Assembly: GCA_028554755.1 (NCBI GenBank)
Contig: JAPTOF010000010.1
Span: 880,501 to 944,500 of the forward strand
Reading direction: 5' to 3'
DNA from: Cordia subcordata
Taxonomy: Eukaryota; Streptophyta; Magnoliopsida; Boraginales; Cordiaceae
DNA length: 64,000 bases
Below are positions 22,601-35,340 of this stretch, one piece after another (position 1 is the first letter of the stretch; the number at the start of each line of letters is the position of its first letter). Under the pieces are notes generated by a model that saw only the letters and a list, made by a program, of their open reading frames with translations, was not told the DNA's origin and made no database searches. Both the position numbers and the translations under genes were made by a program.

Positions 22601-25600
22601 TAATAAATAACATAAATAATCCAATTAGATTACAGAATAAACCATGAGTCAGAGTTGAGAACATGAGCATAAATATAGTACAGAAAGTTCACAGGAGGCA
22701 GACCTCTTGAGTTTCACGATAGTGAACGAGGACTATGTGATCCAGCATCCTAGTGTAGACATAATAACCAAAATAAGTTTCACTGTCTCCCAAATGTTAG
22801 ACATATAAAAGATTGGACTTATCAAAGACTAAAATGAATAATAAGAAATAGTCAAATTAGACTAGATTGATGATTAGTTATAACACAAACTTGAAGAATT
22901 ACAAACTTGTCAAGAAGCCAGTAGCATCTGCGAACAAAAGTTGGATTATCCTCTCCATGTGCATAGTATACATGGATCCTTTCCTCATCACCAACCTGCA
23001 CAAAAAGAATAATACACAATTGATTGGCAACTTTTTCATGACTCCAGTTGAAGGTAATACATATCTAAAAGGGAAGGAAAGAAAGAGTAATTTGGTTACC
23101 AAGTCAGTGCACATTCACACGTTTGCATCACAAACCCTTAATGTCATTTGGGATTGCATGGCTAGCTTTTACATGAATTTGATAATTCAGTAGGCTCTGA
23201 TCCAAGAAGGAAAAAGAGAAAAGAAAAATTCTGTAGGTTTTGGGTATCAGAAAAGGAGTACCAGTATGGTGATAGTCTTTACATACTAGAAGTTCTCTTG
23301 ACTAGGAAAACCAGCATTAAGTTTTTATTTTAACAAGATACAAAACATCATTAATCAAAGAAAAGAAGGAAAATGCAATTTCACAATTTCTTTTTTCTTT
23401 TCCCCCTGAACAAGCAGCAAACCGCCCAAGAAGAGTAGTCTCCTTTTTTCTTTCTTTTCCAGTAGAAGGGTAACTTGCAAGTGAATTGTGAACGTCTTGA
23501 ATATTTTAAATGTCAGCTAACATATAAAGATAGAATTAGATGGTGGGCTCAAGTTGAGATAGACCAGAACCTATGGAGACCCATTTCCTAGATTACAGTT
23601 GTAATTACTATTAATTTTAAATGAATCCCATGGAAATTCTGGAAGCAGCCACCAAACCAGCCTTTCAGGGAGAAACTTAAATCAATCACATTAAATAATA
23701 CGGAAATCTTACAGCCAAAGGAAAAAAATGTCATGGTTGCTCATCAAGGTATATCTCTATTTGCTACGTAAATCTATTAGTGATGCACATTGAGGAATAA
23801 CCAATCACTTTAAAGAGTACCAGTGCACACAATAAAGAGTCATGCAAATTTAATGTGCAGGAGAATAGATAAACATCACCTTCAAGTGTTCATGAGCTTC
23901 TTTAACAGTTTTTCCATCTTTCTTCTTCTTCCAGTTAAGACCATCTTTCCGAAAATTCCTGAGCATCTTGCGATCAAATAATACAACCGTACCACCTGAG
24001 TATAGAATGAGATTAAATCCAGAGAGAGAGAGAGATTCCAGCTTCCATAATTAAATCAACATGTGTGCAATTCCTTTAAAAATTTGAAAATAATCCTATT
24101 ACAACTAAAGCAGAAATTTGTGTGAGATAGCATATTTCTACTGTATAGTTCCATTACTTGCTGGCAAGCTGACTGGCTTAACGTAGACATTGAAATACTT
24201 GTAGTTACAAAGAACAGCATGAATCTCATTTGGCCTGAGCCATCTTGATTTGGCTTCCTCCATCATGGTAAAAAAGTCCAAATCTGTCCACGTAGCAAAG
24301 AAAAGAAAGAAATCATGAACAAGAGAAAGAAGGTACTCATCTTTCTGAGAATGCAATAGGTAAAAGAGTGTATGACTGCAAAATAAAACCTCTAAGTCAT
24401 ACTCTTCTACAACATGTCTATGAAAATAATTACCATGTAAACTGGTGGAGAACAACACAAAATGAACCTGTATAAAGATTTGGATCTTAAATTAATGTTC
24501 TCAAATCCATATAGCTGACTCCACCTAATGGGACAAGGCTTGGTTGGTTTTGTTTGCATTAGGTCCCAAAACTCAATTTTATTCCATGAAGTCTTTGGGT
24601 TAATGTATTAGCGCTATCTTAAATTCTAATAATAGATGTAACTTGAATAAACCTTCACAAATAGTTGTCAAAACAGGATTCTGCCAAATACTGAGGAGAT
24701 TGTAAGGTTGGCGACCCGAATGGGACCATATATAGCTTTTGCTTCTTGATTCTATGGCAATTCGCATTCAACAAGTCCTTTAGTTATTTAGAACAGCACT
24801 AAATCTCAACTACAGAAAACAAAACCGCCTAAGAAGACAATAATTGCATAAAAACACTTTCTTTCCTGAAAAAAGCACATCTTTTTTGCAAATATTTGGA
24901 TTATATTTAAAATTAAAAAAAAAAAACTGAAATTTCAGCTTTTTTCCAAAAGCCATAACTTATAGCTTCTCAAAAAAGCAATTTTTTCAAAAATTTTAGA
25001 ACAAAGCACTTCCGAATGAAAAAAAAAAAAAAAGGCTTTTGAAAAAAGTTAATTCAAACGAAAAGCCTTTTTTTCTAAAACTTTTGGAAAAAAAATGCAT
25101 TTTTTGAGAAGTTAAACGTTATGGCTTAGTGAAACAAGTTGTATTTGAGTTTTTTTTCTTTTCAGAATTTCAATTTTTTCAAGAGTAAAATCAAATAGTT
25201 ATTACAGAGGAACGTACTTTTTTCAGAAAAAAGGTGATTTTTCCTGGGAAAGAGAAAAAAAAACAATCCAAACATGCCCTAAATCTAAAATTACACTCTG
25301 TGTGTCTGTAAGTTAGCTCCACTTTCAACGAACAAATTCTAACAAAAAATTATTACACCAGTATTAAAATCATCAATCCAGAAACAGAAAAAGAAAATCA
25401 ACATATAACTTGTTAAAACTAAATTAAACTAAACTAGAAAAAGAGAAGCACACAAATAAATATATAAATATATATTACATATTCTTTTTCAAAATATCAC
25501 TTTATAAAACAAAAATTAAACTGAACTGAAGAAGAAAACTATTGAGACACACACAAACACACACACACATATATGTTCAGTACCTTCCATAGTTCGAAAG

Positions 25601-25647
25601 CCATGAATTTCCGAGCCGATAAGCTGACGTGGCACGCTACTCTCCAT
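16627..25647 (-). CDS. CAMTA5: Calmodulin-binding transcription activator, CAMTA5/6 type
   Basis: CAMTAs bind CGCG-type promoter boxes and link Ca2+/calmodulin to transcription in cold and defence responses. Thirteen minus-strand exons join in frame: 25647-25584, 24283-24158, 23995-23880, 22995-22907, 22749-22704, 22472-22334, 21969-21850, 21765-21710, 21049-20618, 19651-18954, 18585-18039, 17616-17308, 16671-16627, giving 928 residues (Arabidopsis CAMTA5 is about 920). The CG-1 DNA-binding domain is at about 10-147 (LIGSEIHGF, RWLRPNEIHAVLCNY, LFDRKMLRNFRKDG, RIHVYYAHGE). A TIG/IPT domain starts at 397, ankyrin repeats lie at about 575-690 (GWTALHWAAYYGR), IQ motifs at about 730-830, and the calmodulin-binding helix SVGVLEKAILRWRLKRKGF at about 830-848. 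Exon 7 has a CAGCAG acceptor, so a 929-residue form starting at 21972 is equally possible. The lack of a long central region and direct resemblance favour the CAMTA5/6 branch. Intron 1 contains MITE-like DNA. Confidence 0.94.
16960..17270. mobile_element. Degenerate MITE-like element in the last CAMTA intron
   Basis: An A/T-rich stretch with self-complementary TTTTCAGCTTTTAC-type segments and ends reading TTAAGAGT and ACTCTTAAG. It lies in the intron between exons 12 and 13 of CAMTA. Internal words (GGCTAAACAAGTTGGCTTCAAC) resemble the element at 30.3-30.7 kb. Boundaries are approximate. Confidence 0.4.
24840..25282. mobile_element. MITE-like inverted-repeat cluster in CAMTA intron 1
   Basis: A run of A/T homopolymer blocks with repeated CTTTTTTC/GAAAAAAG words ending in CAATCCAAACATGCCCTAA, the family A terminus. 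A central AAAGCCTTTTTTTC can pair with GAAAAAGGC-type words nearby, suggesting two nested or adjacent copies. It separates CAMTA exons 1 and 2 and does not touch the splice sites. Confidence 0.45.
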
Positions 25648-26999
25648 GTCCGAAGAGCTCAACCAATCATTTCACACTTAAAATGATCTTATATAACGTA
25701 AAAAAAGGAAAAAAAAATGAAAATTAAGTTTAATTAACTTCACAAATTTAAGAGCAAATTATATATTATTTATACACAGATAAACATATACATATATATA
25801 TACATATTGTATATATATATATATATGTATATCTGATCAGAGAAGTGAAAGTGGAGATTGACTAACCAAATTGGAACGTTGTAACGTAGCAGTCGAAATG
25901 AGAGAGATAAAGTCAAGCGACAGAGCCTTTTCGACTTTATTGAGTTGTTCTTTTTCAGTCAGACAGACTACTGACATGATACAGTGTATGAGTGTTTTGG
26001 GGGCGTAGACCAAAAAAAAATGAAGTTCTGGGGACAAATAATTATTTTTAAATATTTTATTTATTCCCGTTTTCTAACTGAAATTTTTTATATAATTAGG
26101 ATATATAGTATTAAAATATAAATATGACTTCTATTATTATTTAGATATTGATGTATAATGTTTGCCGTTTGTGTGAGAGTAAAATGTACATATAGTTTGT
26201 AAAATTGAATCATCAATGAGTTTTTAATACTAATAATACTTTTAATGCAAGTCTATTTTTAAATATAAGATATTTAAAGTACAAACGAAAAGAAAATAAT
26301 TGAAAATGTCTGTTTCAAAGGAAAAAAGAACAAGTGAAATGAAGGCATGCAACATTGATCAAAAAGTCATCTACTCTCTCTTATATAATCATATATATAC
26401 ATAGAATAGATAAATAGTGCATTAATGTAGTAAATACATTTTAATTTCAACTTTTTCATTCTATATTTTTGAATTTTAACCATTTAGAAAAGAGATGCAA
26501 ATCATACTATGGTTCCTCACTATGGTATTCTTGCAAAGTATTATGTTCCTTCATATAAAAAAAAAAAAAAAAAACAGCTTAGTAACGGTGGTGCGTATCT
26601 TTCTCTCCTCTCCTCTCCCTCTCTTTGTTATTCTCTCTCCCTCACCTCGCTCTTCTTATCTTCTTCTTTTTTTTTTGCTTCACTAGTCATCTTATGTCGA
26701 ATAAATATCACCATAAAATTTGTCTTTCTTTGCTAATTATAATGATATGCACCATGCCCAAAAAAACTCCTAAGTGTTGATTTTCCATTAAAGCCCATTG
26801 TCTTCTTTCTCACGTCGGCTAAAATTCCGGCATTATCTCACCACGGGGCAACTACCAAACTTTTCATCTCCTCATTACAATTCTAGCCGCACCTCCCACC
26901 TGGTGTTTGAATGTTCCAAGATCATTCTGCCATTAAAACTCATCTTGTCCTTCAAGCATGCATATGTATTTGTGTGTATAAGAGCAGTAAACAAATAGT

Positions 27000-27113
27000 T
27001 ATAGGGTAATGGACAAATATTTGATGTATATATGAAAGTTAATGAACAAATATTTGTGAGGTAATGAAGAAATATCTAATGAATAAATAGTTGTGGCGTA
27101 ATGAACAAATATT

Positions 27114-27159
<46 letters not shown>

Positions 27160-27345
27160 GAAAGTCAATGAACAAATAGTTATAAGGTGATGAACAAATA
27201 GACAGTGAATAAATAATTGTGGAATAGTGAACAAATGATTTTGATATATATATATATATATATATAAGTTACAAATGAAATAATTGTGCTGTAATGAACA
27301 AACAGTTGTGGGGTAGTGAACAAACAATCAGCAAACAAATTGTTC
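27000..27345. repeat. Degenerate minisatellite with embedded AT microsatellites
   Basis: Repeated units based on GTAATGAACAAATATTTG and AATAGTTGTGG, interrupted by two long AT runs (about 27118-27158 and 27245-27266). Related words (ATGAACAAATATTATAAAAT) reappear at 31165-31320, so the two regions may derive from the same element. Confidence 0.8.
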
Positions 27346-28409
27346 ATGCACAATCTGTTGCTGAGCTATTTGTTTTTTTTTCTTCCTTTTTTTTTTTTAA
27401 TACACGACAAGCATGATACTTAGTGAAAGAATACGTTGTAAGAGATAATGATATAAGGTCTCGAAAAGGGACGTGTCAAGAAAATTCATCTTTTAATGGA
27501 AGAGTTTTTTTTGGATATATTGACCAACCAAGATTGCTACAGAAAATCGAGAGACATTCACAAGGTAGATTAAAAATTAAATTATTGGGTAAGATTCGTG
27601 AACTTCTATTAGTCATGTGACACAACTTGAATTACACTGTTGTCGTTAAAGGTTTTTTCTTGCCTATTTTTTTCCGCCTCGTTCAAATTAGTCTTGTATA
27701 ATTGTAACTCATTCTTATAATGCTAAAAATAGAGAGTATCCAACCTCTTTTAAATAGAGCTTGACTCTTAAATCTTTTTAAGAACAGATAGGCTAAACTT
27801 ATTTAGAACTTATAAATTATAAATAGTAAAAAATATTTTTTTAGGAATTTATAAATTGCAAAATAAGCAAAACCATACTAGCTCTAAGAGTACTTGGATT
27901 AGAGATAACATTTTAATTCCATAGGCGTACTATTTTTTATTTTAAAAACGGTGGCGCAAACGGAAAACGAATCGTAAATTATTTGAACAAATAATTTTTT
28001 AAATAAAGTTGGGCGACAGTTTGTATTTATCCATGATAAATAATTGGCCAAAGTAATATCTATTCAGAGCATTTTATATTCAAGTATTTTTTTGTTTATT
28101 TTTTAAGTCAACATGACATATTAAAATCACGAAAAAGCAAAATCATACAGGTCATAATTGGTCCCAGATATGTTAATGTCTTCATCGCTAGTACAGTGTG
28201 GTAAAGCAGAAGTTATTCACTGTGAGCTAGTGCAGGAAAAAAAGTTTGTGGACGAAGAGTTGACGGCTGGATCGGAGTACGCATCATGTTGGGCACGCAT
28301 GGCCCACTGACGTGTCGAATTGCAGTGGCTTTGACCTTGTTGCCCACCTTGGGCCCCACCAAGGCCTCCAAAGTTTCTTCCTGTTTTTCTTTTTCATGAA
28401 CTACGCGCA

Positions 28410-29020
28410 AATAGAGGGTGATTATTCGAATAGAATCAAATTAGATTGAACCGGAATCAAAAATTGAAACCTTAAATTTTAATAATCGAATCAAATAAGA
28501 TTAATAACTAAAACTACAGTATCATTTTTTAAGTTTGATTTTGGTTATTAACTGAATTAATCAAAATAAAAAAATAATTTTAATGATCTAATCGAATAAG
28601 ATTAATAACTAAAACTACAGTATCGGTTTTTTTTAAGTTTGGTTTGGTTATTAACTGAATTAATCAAAATAAAAAAAAATATTGACAATAAATAAATTTC
28701 ATAAAAATAAAAATAATACATGACCAAGTAGTCCAAGTATATTGAAAACTGCTTATAACTTCTAAATTCTAAGGGCAAAGCCTCTCAAGCCGTCATTTGA
28801 CAAGGCTAATAAGGAGATACATATAAGTACCAAGGTTATTGAAAAAAATTGAACTATTCGATTAATTTGGTTCTTTTTTGAAATTTACAACCATTGACGG
28901 GAAATTAAAAACTGAAATTATCAAAACCCTAAAACTGAAATCAAATCGAATAAGAAAAGAACAAGAGTTGAATATCAATTTCAATTCAATTACCAGTTAT
29001 TAACCAATAGTGCTAAGTCC
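28410..29020 (+). mobile_element. Dispersed repeat, family E, copy 1
   Basis: Begins near GGGTGATTATTCGAATAG and ends near CCAGTTATTAACCAATAG. Matching segments appear in reverse order and on the other strand at 34075-34565, including a shared GACAAGGCTAATAAG / GTCAAGGCTAGTAAG block and a shared TTGACGGGAAATTA / TTGACGGAAATTA block. Inside it a roughly 101-bp unit is tandemly duplicated (28489-28589 and 28590-28685). It does not code for protein. The family is not identified with certainty; GGGTGATCATTCG ends are seen in non-autonomous DNA transposons. Confidence 0.6.
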
Positions 29021-30302
29021 TACGGGTGAAAAATGAAGAAAACTGGTCGAGCCAAAACATAATGACTTGAATTTTCTAGTGACTAATAGCTTTTCAGACA
29101 GAAGAAAATGATCGTTATTTCAATTTATTTCTTTATTTGTTTGCATCATTGAACATTTAGAATCATATATTTTTGTGTTCAGACATATTTTTACGATGAA
29201 TCTAAAAGTATTAATAATTTTTTTTAGAGTTGAAAAAATAAAGAGAAGCTTGGTATTAATAGTAATCTAATTGGCCAATTGGTTTGCGTGGATACATCTA
29301 TCCCTATGAGAAGGATTGGCCATCAACAAGTGACGAGTTTTATCAATATTATTGTATGATTAGAGTTTCAATTTGAGGAGGATCTAAACTGAGAGAGTTA
29401 TAACCTGTGGAGGCTCCAAGTTTAGATATGACCTGAAATTGTTGAACCTTGCAGTGACTGAAGTGTCATGTTTTTACAATAATTTTCATATATATCAATT
29501 ATATTCAAACAAATTTGCAGTTTTGTTTAAGATTGTTTTAGGGTTTTTTTTTTTTTTTTTGTATTTCTTTCAATCACAAAACAAACACTTATTATTGACT
29601 TAAAGACGAATATATACGTGGTCCCTTCGGGACATCCAAAATTATCAAAGTAAATGACCCAAAATAAACAAACGAATTATCACGATAACTACCTAAACTA
29701 GTTAAATGAAGATAATTAAATTAAATTTGATCTAACTAGGTAAAGTAAACTATACTAGTTATTTATGTTAAAGATCATATCAATTACAGAAAACTAACTC
29801 GAAATATTTGATCTTTAGACCATCAAATCCAATATTTATGTGGAATGGCACAAAACTTCTAGATGAGTTTCTGCATGTAAAAGATGGGTGAAACACACGC
29901 ACCAACCCTAGAATAATTGCTTATTTTGTTTGAGGCATTTTAACTATTACTCTTTTTGGTATAATCTTATCATAAGATTTTTTTTTATGTAAAAAATTAT
30001 GATTTGTTTTGAATTTTATAATATGCGTATAAGAAGATGTTTTATCTTTATAGTTGAAAAAAAAAAAAAAGACATGAATGGATTGTTTAAATTTTATAAA
30101 ATAAAAAGTATAATTTCTTTTGAGCTTTCATATATAGAATGCTTATGATAATAGGTCTTAAAGATAGTCCTTTGTTTCAATAAGATAAACACTTTAAAAT
30201 AAGATTATTTTGAACACACTGTACATTAGCTTTAAATAAAAAAAAAATGTACTTGCTTATTAATTAAATAAAGTAAATATTGAGAATGACTGAATGAGTA
30301 AG

Positions 30303-30709
30303 GCTTTATTTGGCCTAGTTGTGAGATTCAACTGTTGAGTTGTAGAACTTTGGGTAAAGGTGCTATTAAATCAAAGCTGCGGATTGTTTGGCTTTATATT
30401 TTAGCAATTGAACTTTTAGCTATTTTGAAGGTAATATTGAATTTTGAAAAAATATGAAGTAATATTTTTTGAGAAAAAAAAAAGAAAAACAATTTCTAAC
30501 ATGAAAGAAAAATAACTTTTCAAAAACATTTTCTAAAAAGTTTCAATTTGGAGCTTTTGGTTTTCTTAGCTTTTTTTTTTTTTTTTTAACTTAAGCTTTT
30601 ATAAAGAAGTTTTTTAGACATATACCAAATAGGTCAATTTCAGTTTTTGAATAAAAATTAAGTAATTTTAACTTCTGAGTGTTTAAAAATTAGGCCAAAT
30701 AGATTGTAT
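30303..30709. mobile_element. MITE-like element, family D
   Basis: The left end CTTTATTTGGCCTAGTTG and the right end AAAAATTAGGCCAAATAG are inverted relative to each other. The interior is A/T-rich with long hairpin potential. The right end read backwards matches the start of the element at 1757 (CTATTTGGCATAATTTTTAG). Confidence 0.55.
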
Positions 30710-31066
30710 ATTGTCCAAGTAATTGAAATGACTAATTTAAAAGTAATAAATTAAGTTCGATTTTGTTGAGAGCAAAATTAAATTAAAAGCGAAGGAACGA
30801 AATAAATGCTTGTTAATGTATGTGTCTCATATTGCCATCTCTCTTTCGAGTCGTGTCATTCCGTGGAACAGGCTAAGGGATTAGTTCGTGGTCTGAAATC
30901 AGAAGTTTGGGACCACACGGGACCATGTGTTGTACAAAGAACCTTGAAACATTTAATGTCGTAGGGCCATTTATGTTAGCTTAGTGTAAAAAAATCCAAG
31001 TTCTCAAGTTTAGCCAAAAATAGGTGTTTTTCTGTCATTGGTTTGACAAGGATGTACACGAACTGC

Positions 31067-31095
31067 GGGGGGGGGGGCGGGGGGCGGGGGGGGGG
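31067..31095 (+). repeat. Poly-G tract with two C interruptions
   Basis: A 28-base run of G broken only by two C residues. It meets the requirement for four or more G-tracts and could form a G-quadruplex. It stands out in an otherwise AT-rich intergenic area. Assembly or sequencing error in run length is possible. Confidence 0.85.
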
Positions 31096-34074
31096 AACAC
31101 TTGGAGAAAAGTTGAGCAACCGTGAGGGGTTGATGACGCAATTTTATATTTATTAAGCACTATAGTTTTTTAATGAACAAATATTATAAAATTTATGAAC
31201 AAATAATATAAGAACTAAAAATAAATATGTCGATTAAATTGTTTACAGTTTCATATAGTATTAATAGTGTGAACAAACAATATTAATATTATAAACAAAT
31301 AATAGTAATATTATAAATAAATGTGAGAGAGTATAAAAAAACATGATGGTAAAAGAATATGGGGTAAATTGTGTTGAGTGGACTTATATTTAGAATTGGG
31401 ACACATAGGACAACACAAAAGAGCGGTGTGTTTGGGGAAAAAAGGGTCAAAGAAATACAAATGCTAAAATTGTCTACATATTTCAAAGTATCTTTACTTG
31501 TCCCCGTTGATATAAGAATAGATTTATTTGTAATGTTATGATGTCGTCAATAAGATTTAACAGTGAATGTTAGTAGAGGTCACTTTCGTTAAGAAGGATA
31601 AGCATTTTGCTAGATTTGTGGGTGTGGAATTCTCAAAAATCTCGTGATTTTACATTTGTGTCCTCTCAATTTGAACTTAGATGTAAAAATAAATAAAAAT
31701 AATTTATTATATTAGAATCTAGACTTTTTTTAAATAGGCTGGGTAGGAATTATTAAGGGACATCTGTGCTACTCTGGTGGGTTTTCACTTTCATTTCCAT
31801 AAGATGGAAAAAAGGAACTCCTGAGATGACTTCTATTTTTTTTTGGAGAAGTGTCTAGACCTCGAAAAAAATTTTAAATTGGACTTTCACACTTTAGCTC
31901 ACACTATTAACGTTAGGTTATTCGATTTATTTTAAAGTTCCATGCTTTATTTGTCCTTTTATTTATATACATGACAAGACTTTGCCACTGTAGATGTCAA
32001 CTTAATTAATTTCACCCACTCATTTACGACAGAAAAAGTTAAAAGGCACAAAGAGATTTGTCTCAATCTGACGTGCCAAACGTAAATTAATTTGATGTTT
32101 ATGTTGCGGATATAAAAGCCTACAAAGGGCTTCTCACAACTCTCAGTCACAATACGATTACTTTATAACTTTATTAGATTATGAGTCAAAGTTAATAATT
32201 GTTAATTATTTTAATATATCATTACTTTATTACCCTTAGATTAGATCAAGTTTAATTATGTCTTGAGTATATCAACTGGATTACTTTTAATTATATCACT
32301 TAAAAAAAAAAAAAGAAATGGAAAGGCGACATGTTAAGTCTATGAATTCTAAAATTATATGTCGATCTCAAATTCTCCAACAAAGTTTTGTTTTGATCCA
32401 TAATAGTCATTAACTAAAAGATGTCATGTTAAAACGGATTCTTCGAACATATTATCTTTTATAAGTCAGTAAATACTCATTTCATTTCATTATAAAATCA
32501 AATTTAAAGAAAGTCAAAAACGACACTTCTCATCAATTTTCCTCACCATATGAGAAGCCTCTTGTCGGAAGAGCTTTTGTAAACTTAAAATCTTTTGACT
32601 TTTCTTAGATCTGCACCGAGGGCCTGTATTTTAGAGCCTGTAAGATGGACTTGGATCTAAAATATGATGGGCTTGGTTTAGCAAACTACTTTGGGTATGG
32701 TGGTCTGTGCATTTATCTGCAGATACAATGGTGGATTTTTTATCACTTTATGCTACACGCACAAGGTTTACTCATGGTTTTCATCTCAATGCAAACTTTA
32801 GCCTAATATAATCTTTCAACCAAAGAAAGATTGTAGGAAGAAGTAAAAACTATAGGAAAATACTTGAACGATAACCATTGTGATACTGTCACGTGCTATT
32901 GATTTGTTAATTCATAGTGTTATTGTTCGTCTGTTGTCACGTTTTATTCATTTTCCAATTGTTACCATTTTTGGAACATGACGAAAATTGCATGAAAACC
33001 ATACAATTTGCAAATTGTAGATCAGTATCATCAAATTAATTGCTTATTTGCTTCACGACGTGCACATTTTGCATGCATATATGCAAAGACACGAACACCT
33101 TTGCTACGGCCTAGCAACTTGCAATGGATCTGTAATCTGCAGATCTCTCACTGTTCAGTTTCAAGCTTGGAGGCCCTCTTCACACTTAAGCTGATTAAAA
33201 TTTATATAATCGTGTACATCTTGAAGCAATTTAACCATGTCATTCAAACAGCTACTATTATCATTTAATATTCTTTAGAAGAAAAATACCAAAAGTTTAT
33301 ATGTGAGATGTTAGAGACCTCATATTTCAACCATCCTCAATTGGAACGTTTAATTGATGTTAAAAAATCAAATGAAACCTTATATTACTAGGAAGAGTCA
33401 GTATATTAATTTGTTGATTCCACTTATTTCTCTTTAGGATCATTTTTCTTATTAATTCCATTTGAACGAGATCTAGTCTAAATATTTTAATCCAACTCAT
33501 TTATTCCAATAATTTAAAAAAAAAAGTGTTTAAAAAAAACCAATCTGAAAAAGTCCTAAAACCCTCTGCACATGAACAAGAACTTGTTTCCACCACAAAA
33601 TATTTGCCAAAATTTGGACCTGCCACTGGCATAGGTAGCTAGCCACACCTTCCTAACCAAATCCTTATTTGTCTTCTTCCTTAAATCTTTGGCACACATC
33701 ACATATAGCGAATTTGCAGATAAGGGTAAACATTTATACTTGTGGAACTCAAAAATTAAAGAGTTCTAGAAATATATGTTTCTCTCATGAGCGTTGATGG
33801 GTGAGAAACTGCAGGAGCCTCACAATCTGAAAATGAAGTATGGTATGCAAATAGAGTTCTAACCAAACATGATAAATTTTTAATTTCTTTTCTTTTTTTT
33901 GGTAATCATTTTCCCTGACATGTGATTCTCGGAAACGAAAAAATCATTTATAATTAATTCATTTTATTTTTTTGACAAAAACACTCCCTCTTTACATTTT
34001 CAATGGGATCAGGATCCTCTCATATTTCAACCATTCATGTGTTAGTTAACGCTATCTCAACTATTAATATGAGA

Positions 34075-34565
34075 CAAAGTTGAGTATTTCTTGGTTAATA
34101 ACTCAAAACCGAATGACTACTTTTTTATTCGATTCGGTTTTGGTTTTAATTTCGGTTATAATCATAAATTTCAATTAAGAATTGAATTAACCGAATACTT
34201 CAAATTTTCAGCAAACTTACTATGTATGCGTTTACTTACTAGCCTTGACGAGTGACTTACTAGCCTTGACGAATGACAAAATCACGAGGGACTTTGCTTA
34301 AAATTTAAAACTTAAAAGTTATATTCAATTTTCTTTAAATTTGGACCATTTGGTTATGTCTTGTTATACTTTTATGAAATTCATTGATGGTATTTCTCTA
34401 ATTTCCGTCAACGATGGGAGCAAAACTGGAAAAAATTAATTCCATAATCTTGAGTATCTATCTTATTTCGTTCTGTTTCAGCTATTAAAATTTTAGAATT
34501 TTGAGTTTTAATTATTTTAATTCCGGTTTGAATCCATTAAACTCGAATGATCATTCCTGTGGGAA
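34075..34565 (-). mobile_element. Dispersed repeat, family E, copy 2 (inverted)
   Basis: The reverse complement of this segment follows the order of copy 1 (28410-29020): a GATCATTCGAGTTTAATGG start, a CCGGAATTAAAA segment, the TTGACGGAAATTAG block, the CAAGGCTAGTAAG block and a GTTATTAACCAAGAAATAC end. A 22-bp unit (CTTACTAGCCTTGACGA) is duplicated in tandem inside it. The two copies face each other about 5 kb apart. Confidence 0.6.
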
Positions 34566-35254
34566 GAATCTAAATTCAATTTGTCTAACATAACACACAC
34601 CTAACAAATTCGAATCCAATTTAAACTAAACCAACAACAATTAAGCTACAAACATTGGCACGTAGTAGCCCACATACATTTTGTCGACAAGATGATGATT
34701 AGGAAAAACGGGTCAAAACTCCGTGACTTTTATAAACACTCACACGTCACACAGTGTCAGAACATAGACAGATTCATAGATCATCCTCTTTTAATAATAC
34801 ACTAGAATATTCATATTTAACTAGAATTCTCTAACACCCCAAGCCTTAAACAAACAAATCTATGAATTATTTTTTTAATAATATAATACACTATCTATAT
34901 ACATCGAGAATTGTTGTTTTCGGCTATGAGTTTTTTGACTCAACTTTTATATATGTTTTTTTAGCCGATTGAAAATTGGAGTTAATTTGTTTGTTTTATT
35001 TTTAAAAATATATTTGTATAAAAGTTAAAATTTAAAAATATTAAAATATTAAAGACTTCAAATTAAACCTTTTTGAAAAAGGTTCTTAAAATATTATTTT
35101 TATATCATGACAGATGTAATTTCTTTTTTTATTTTTAAAAATATTATTTTATGATTTTTAAGATCTCAATATTGCTTTGAGAAATAATTAAAAACCTAAT
35201 TTAATTAAAAGTCCTACAGCTCAACCGCTCATCATTTCTTTAAAGAGCTGCTTA

Positions 35255-35340
35255 GAGAGCGAGAGAGAGAGAGAGAGAGAGAGAGATAGCAGAAGCAAAA
35301 CTCGAGGAGGAGAAAATGGTGGTGGAGAGAGAGAGAGACA
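35255..35340 (+). repeat. GA repeat in the AAE7 leader, extending into the first codons
   Basis: About 14 GA units end 30 bases before the AAE7 start codon. A second short GAGAGAGAGAGA stretch lies in codons 4-8 and encodes alternating Glu-Arg. GA-rich leaders are targets of plant BBR/BPC GAGA-binding factors; whether this one is used is not known. Confidence 0.85.

Larger units (their letters stand above)
25648..35315. other. Gene-poor, repeat-rich region between CAMTA and AAE7
   Basis: Nearly 10 kb with no supportable gene. The first 400 bases are the CAMTA promoter/leader (minus strand), with a 66-codon open frame at 26037-25837 that could be an upstream ORF. Then come CT-rich DNA (26590-26670), a minisatellite (27000-27345), two inverted copies of one dispersed element (28410-29020 and 34075-34565), a MITE (30303-30709), a poly-G block (31067-31095) and generic AT-rich DNA. 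A slightly GC-richer patch at 28200-28400 has a 65-codon open frame on the minus strand that I do not recognise. Confidence 0.6.

Noticed and set aside
27000..27345. CRISPR-like array because of regularly spaced repeats
   Set aside because: Units are degenerate and AT-rich, spacers are microsatellite, and the genome is a plant; it is a minisatellite.
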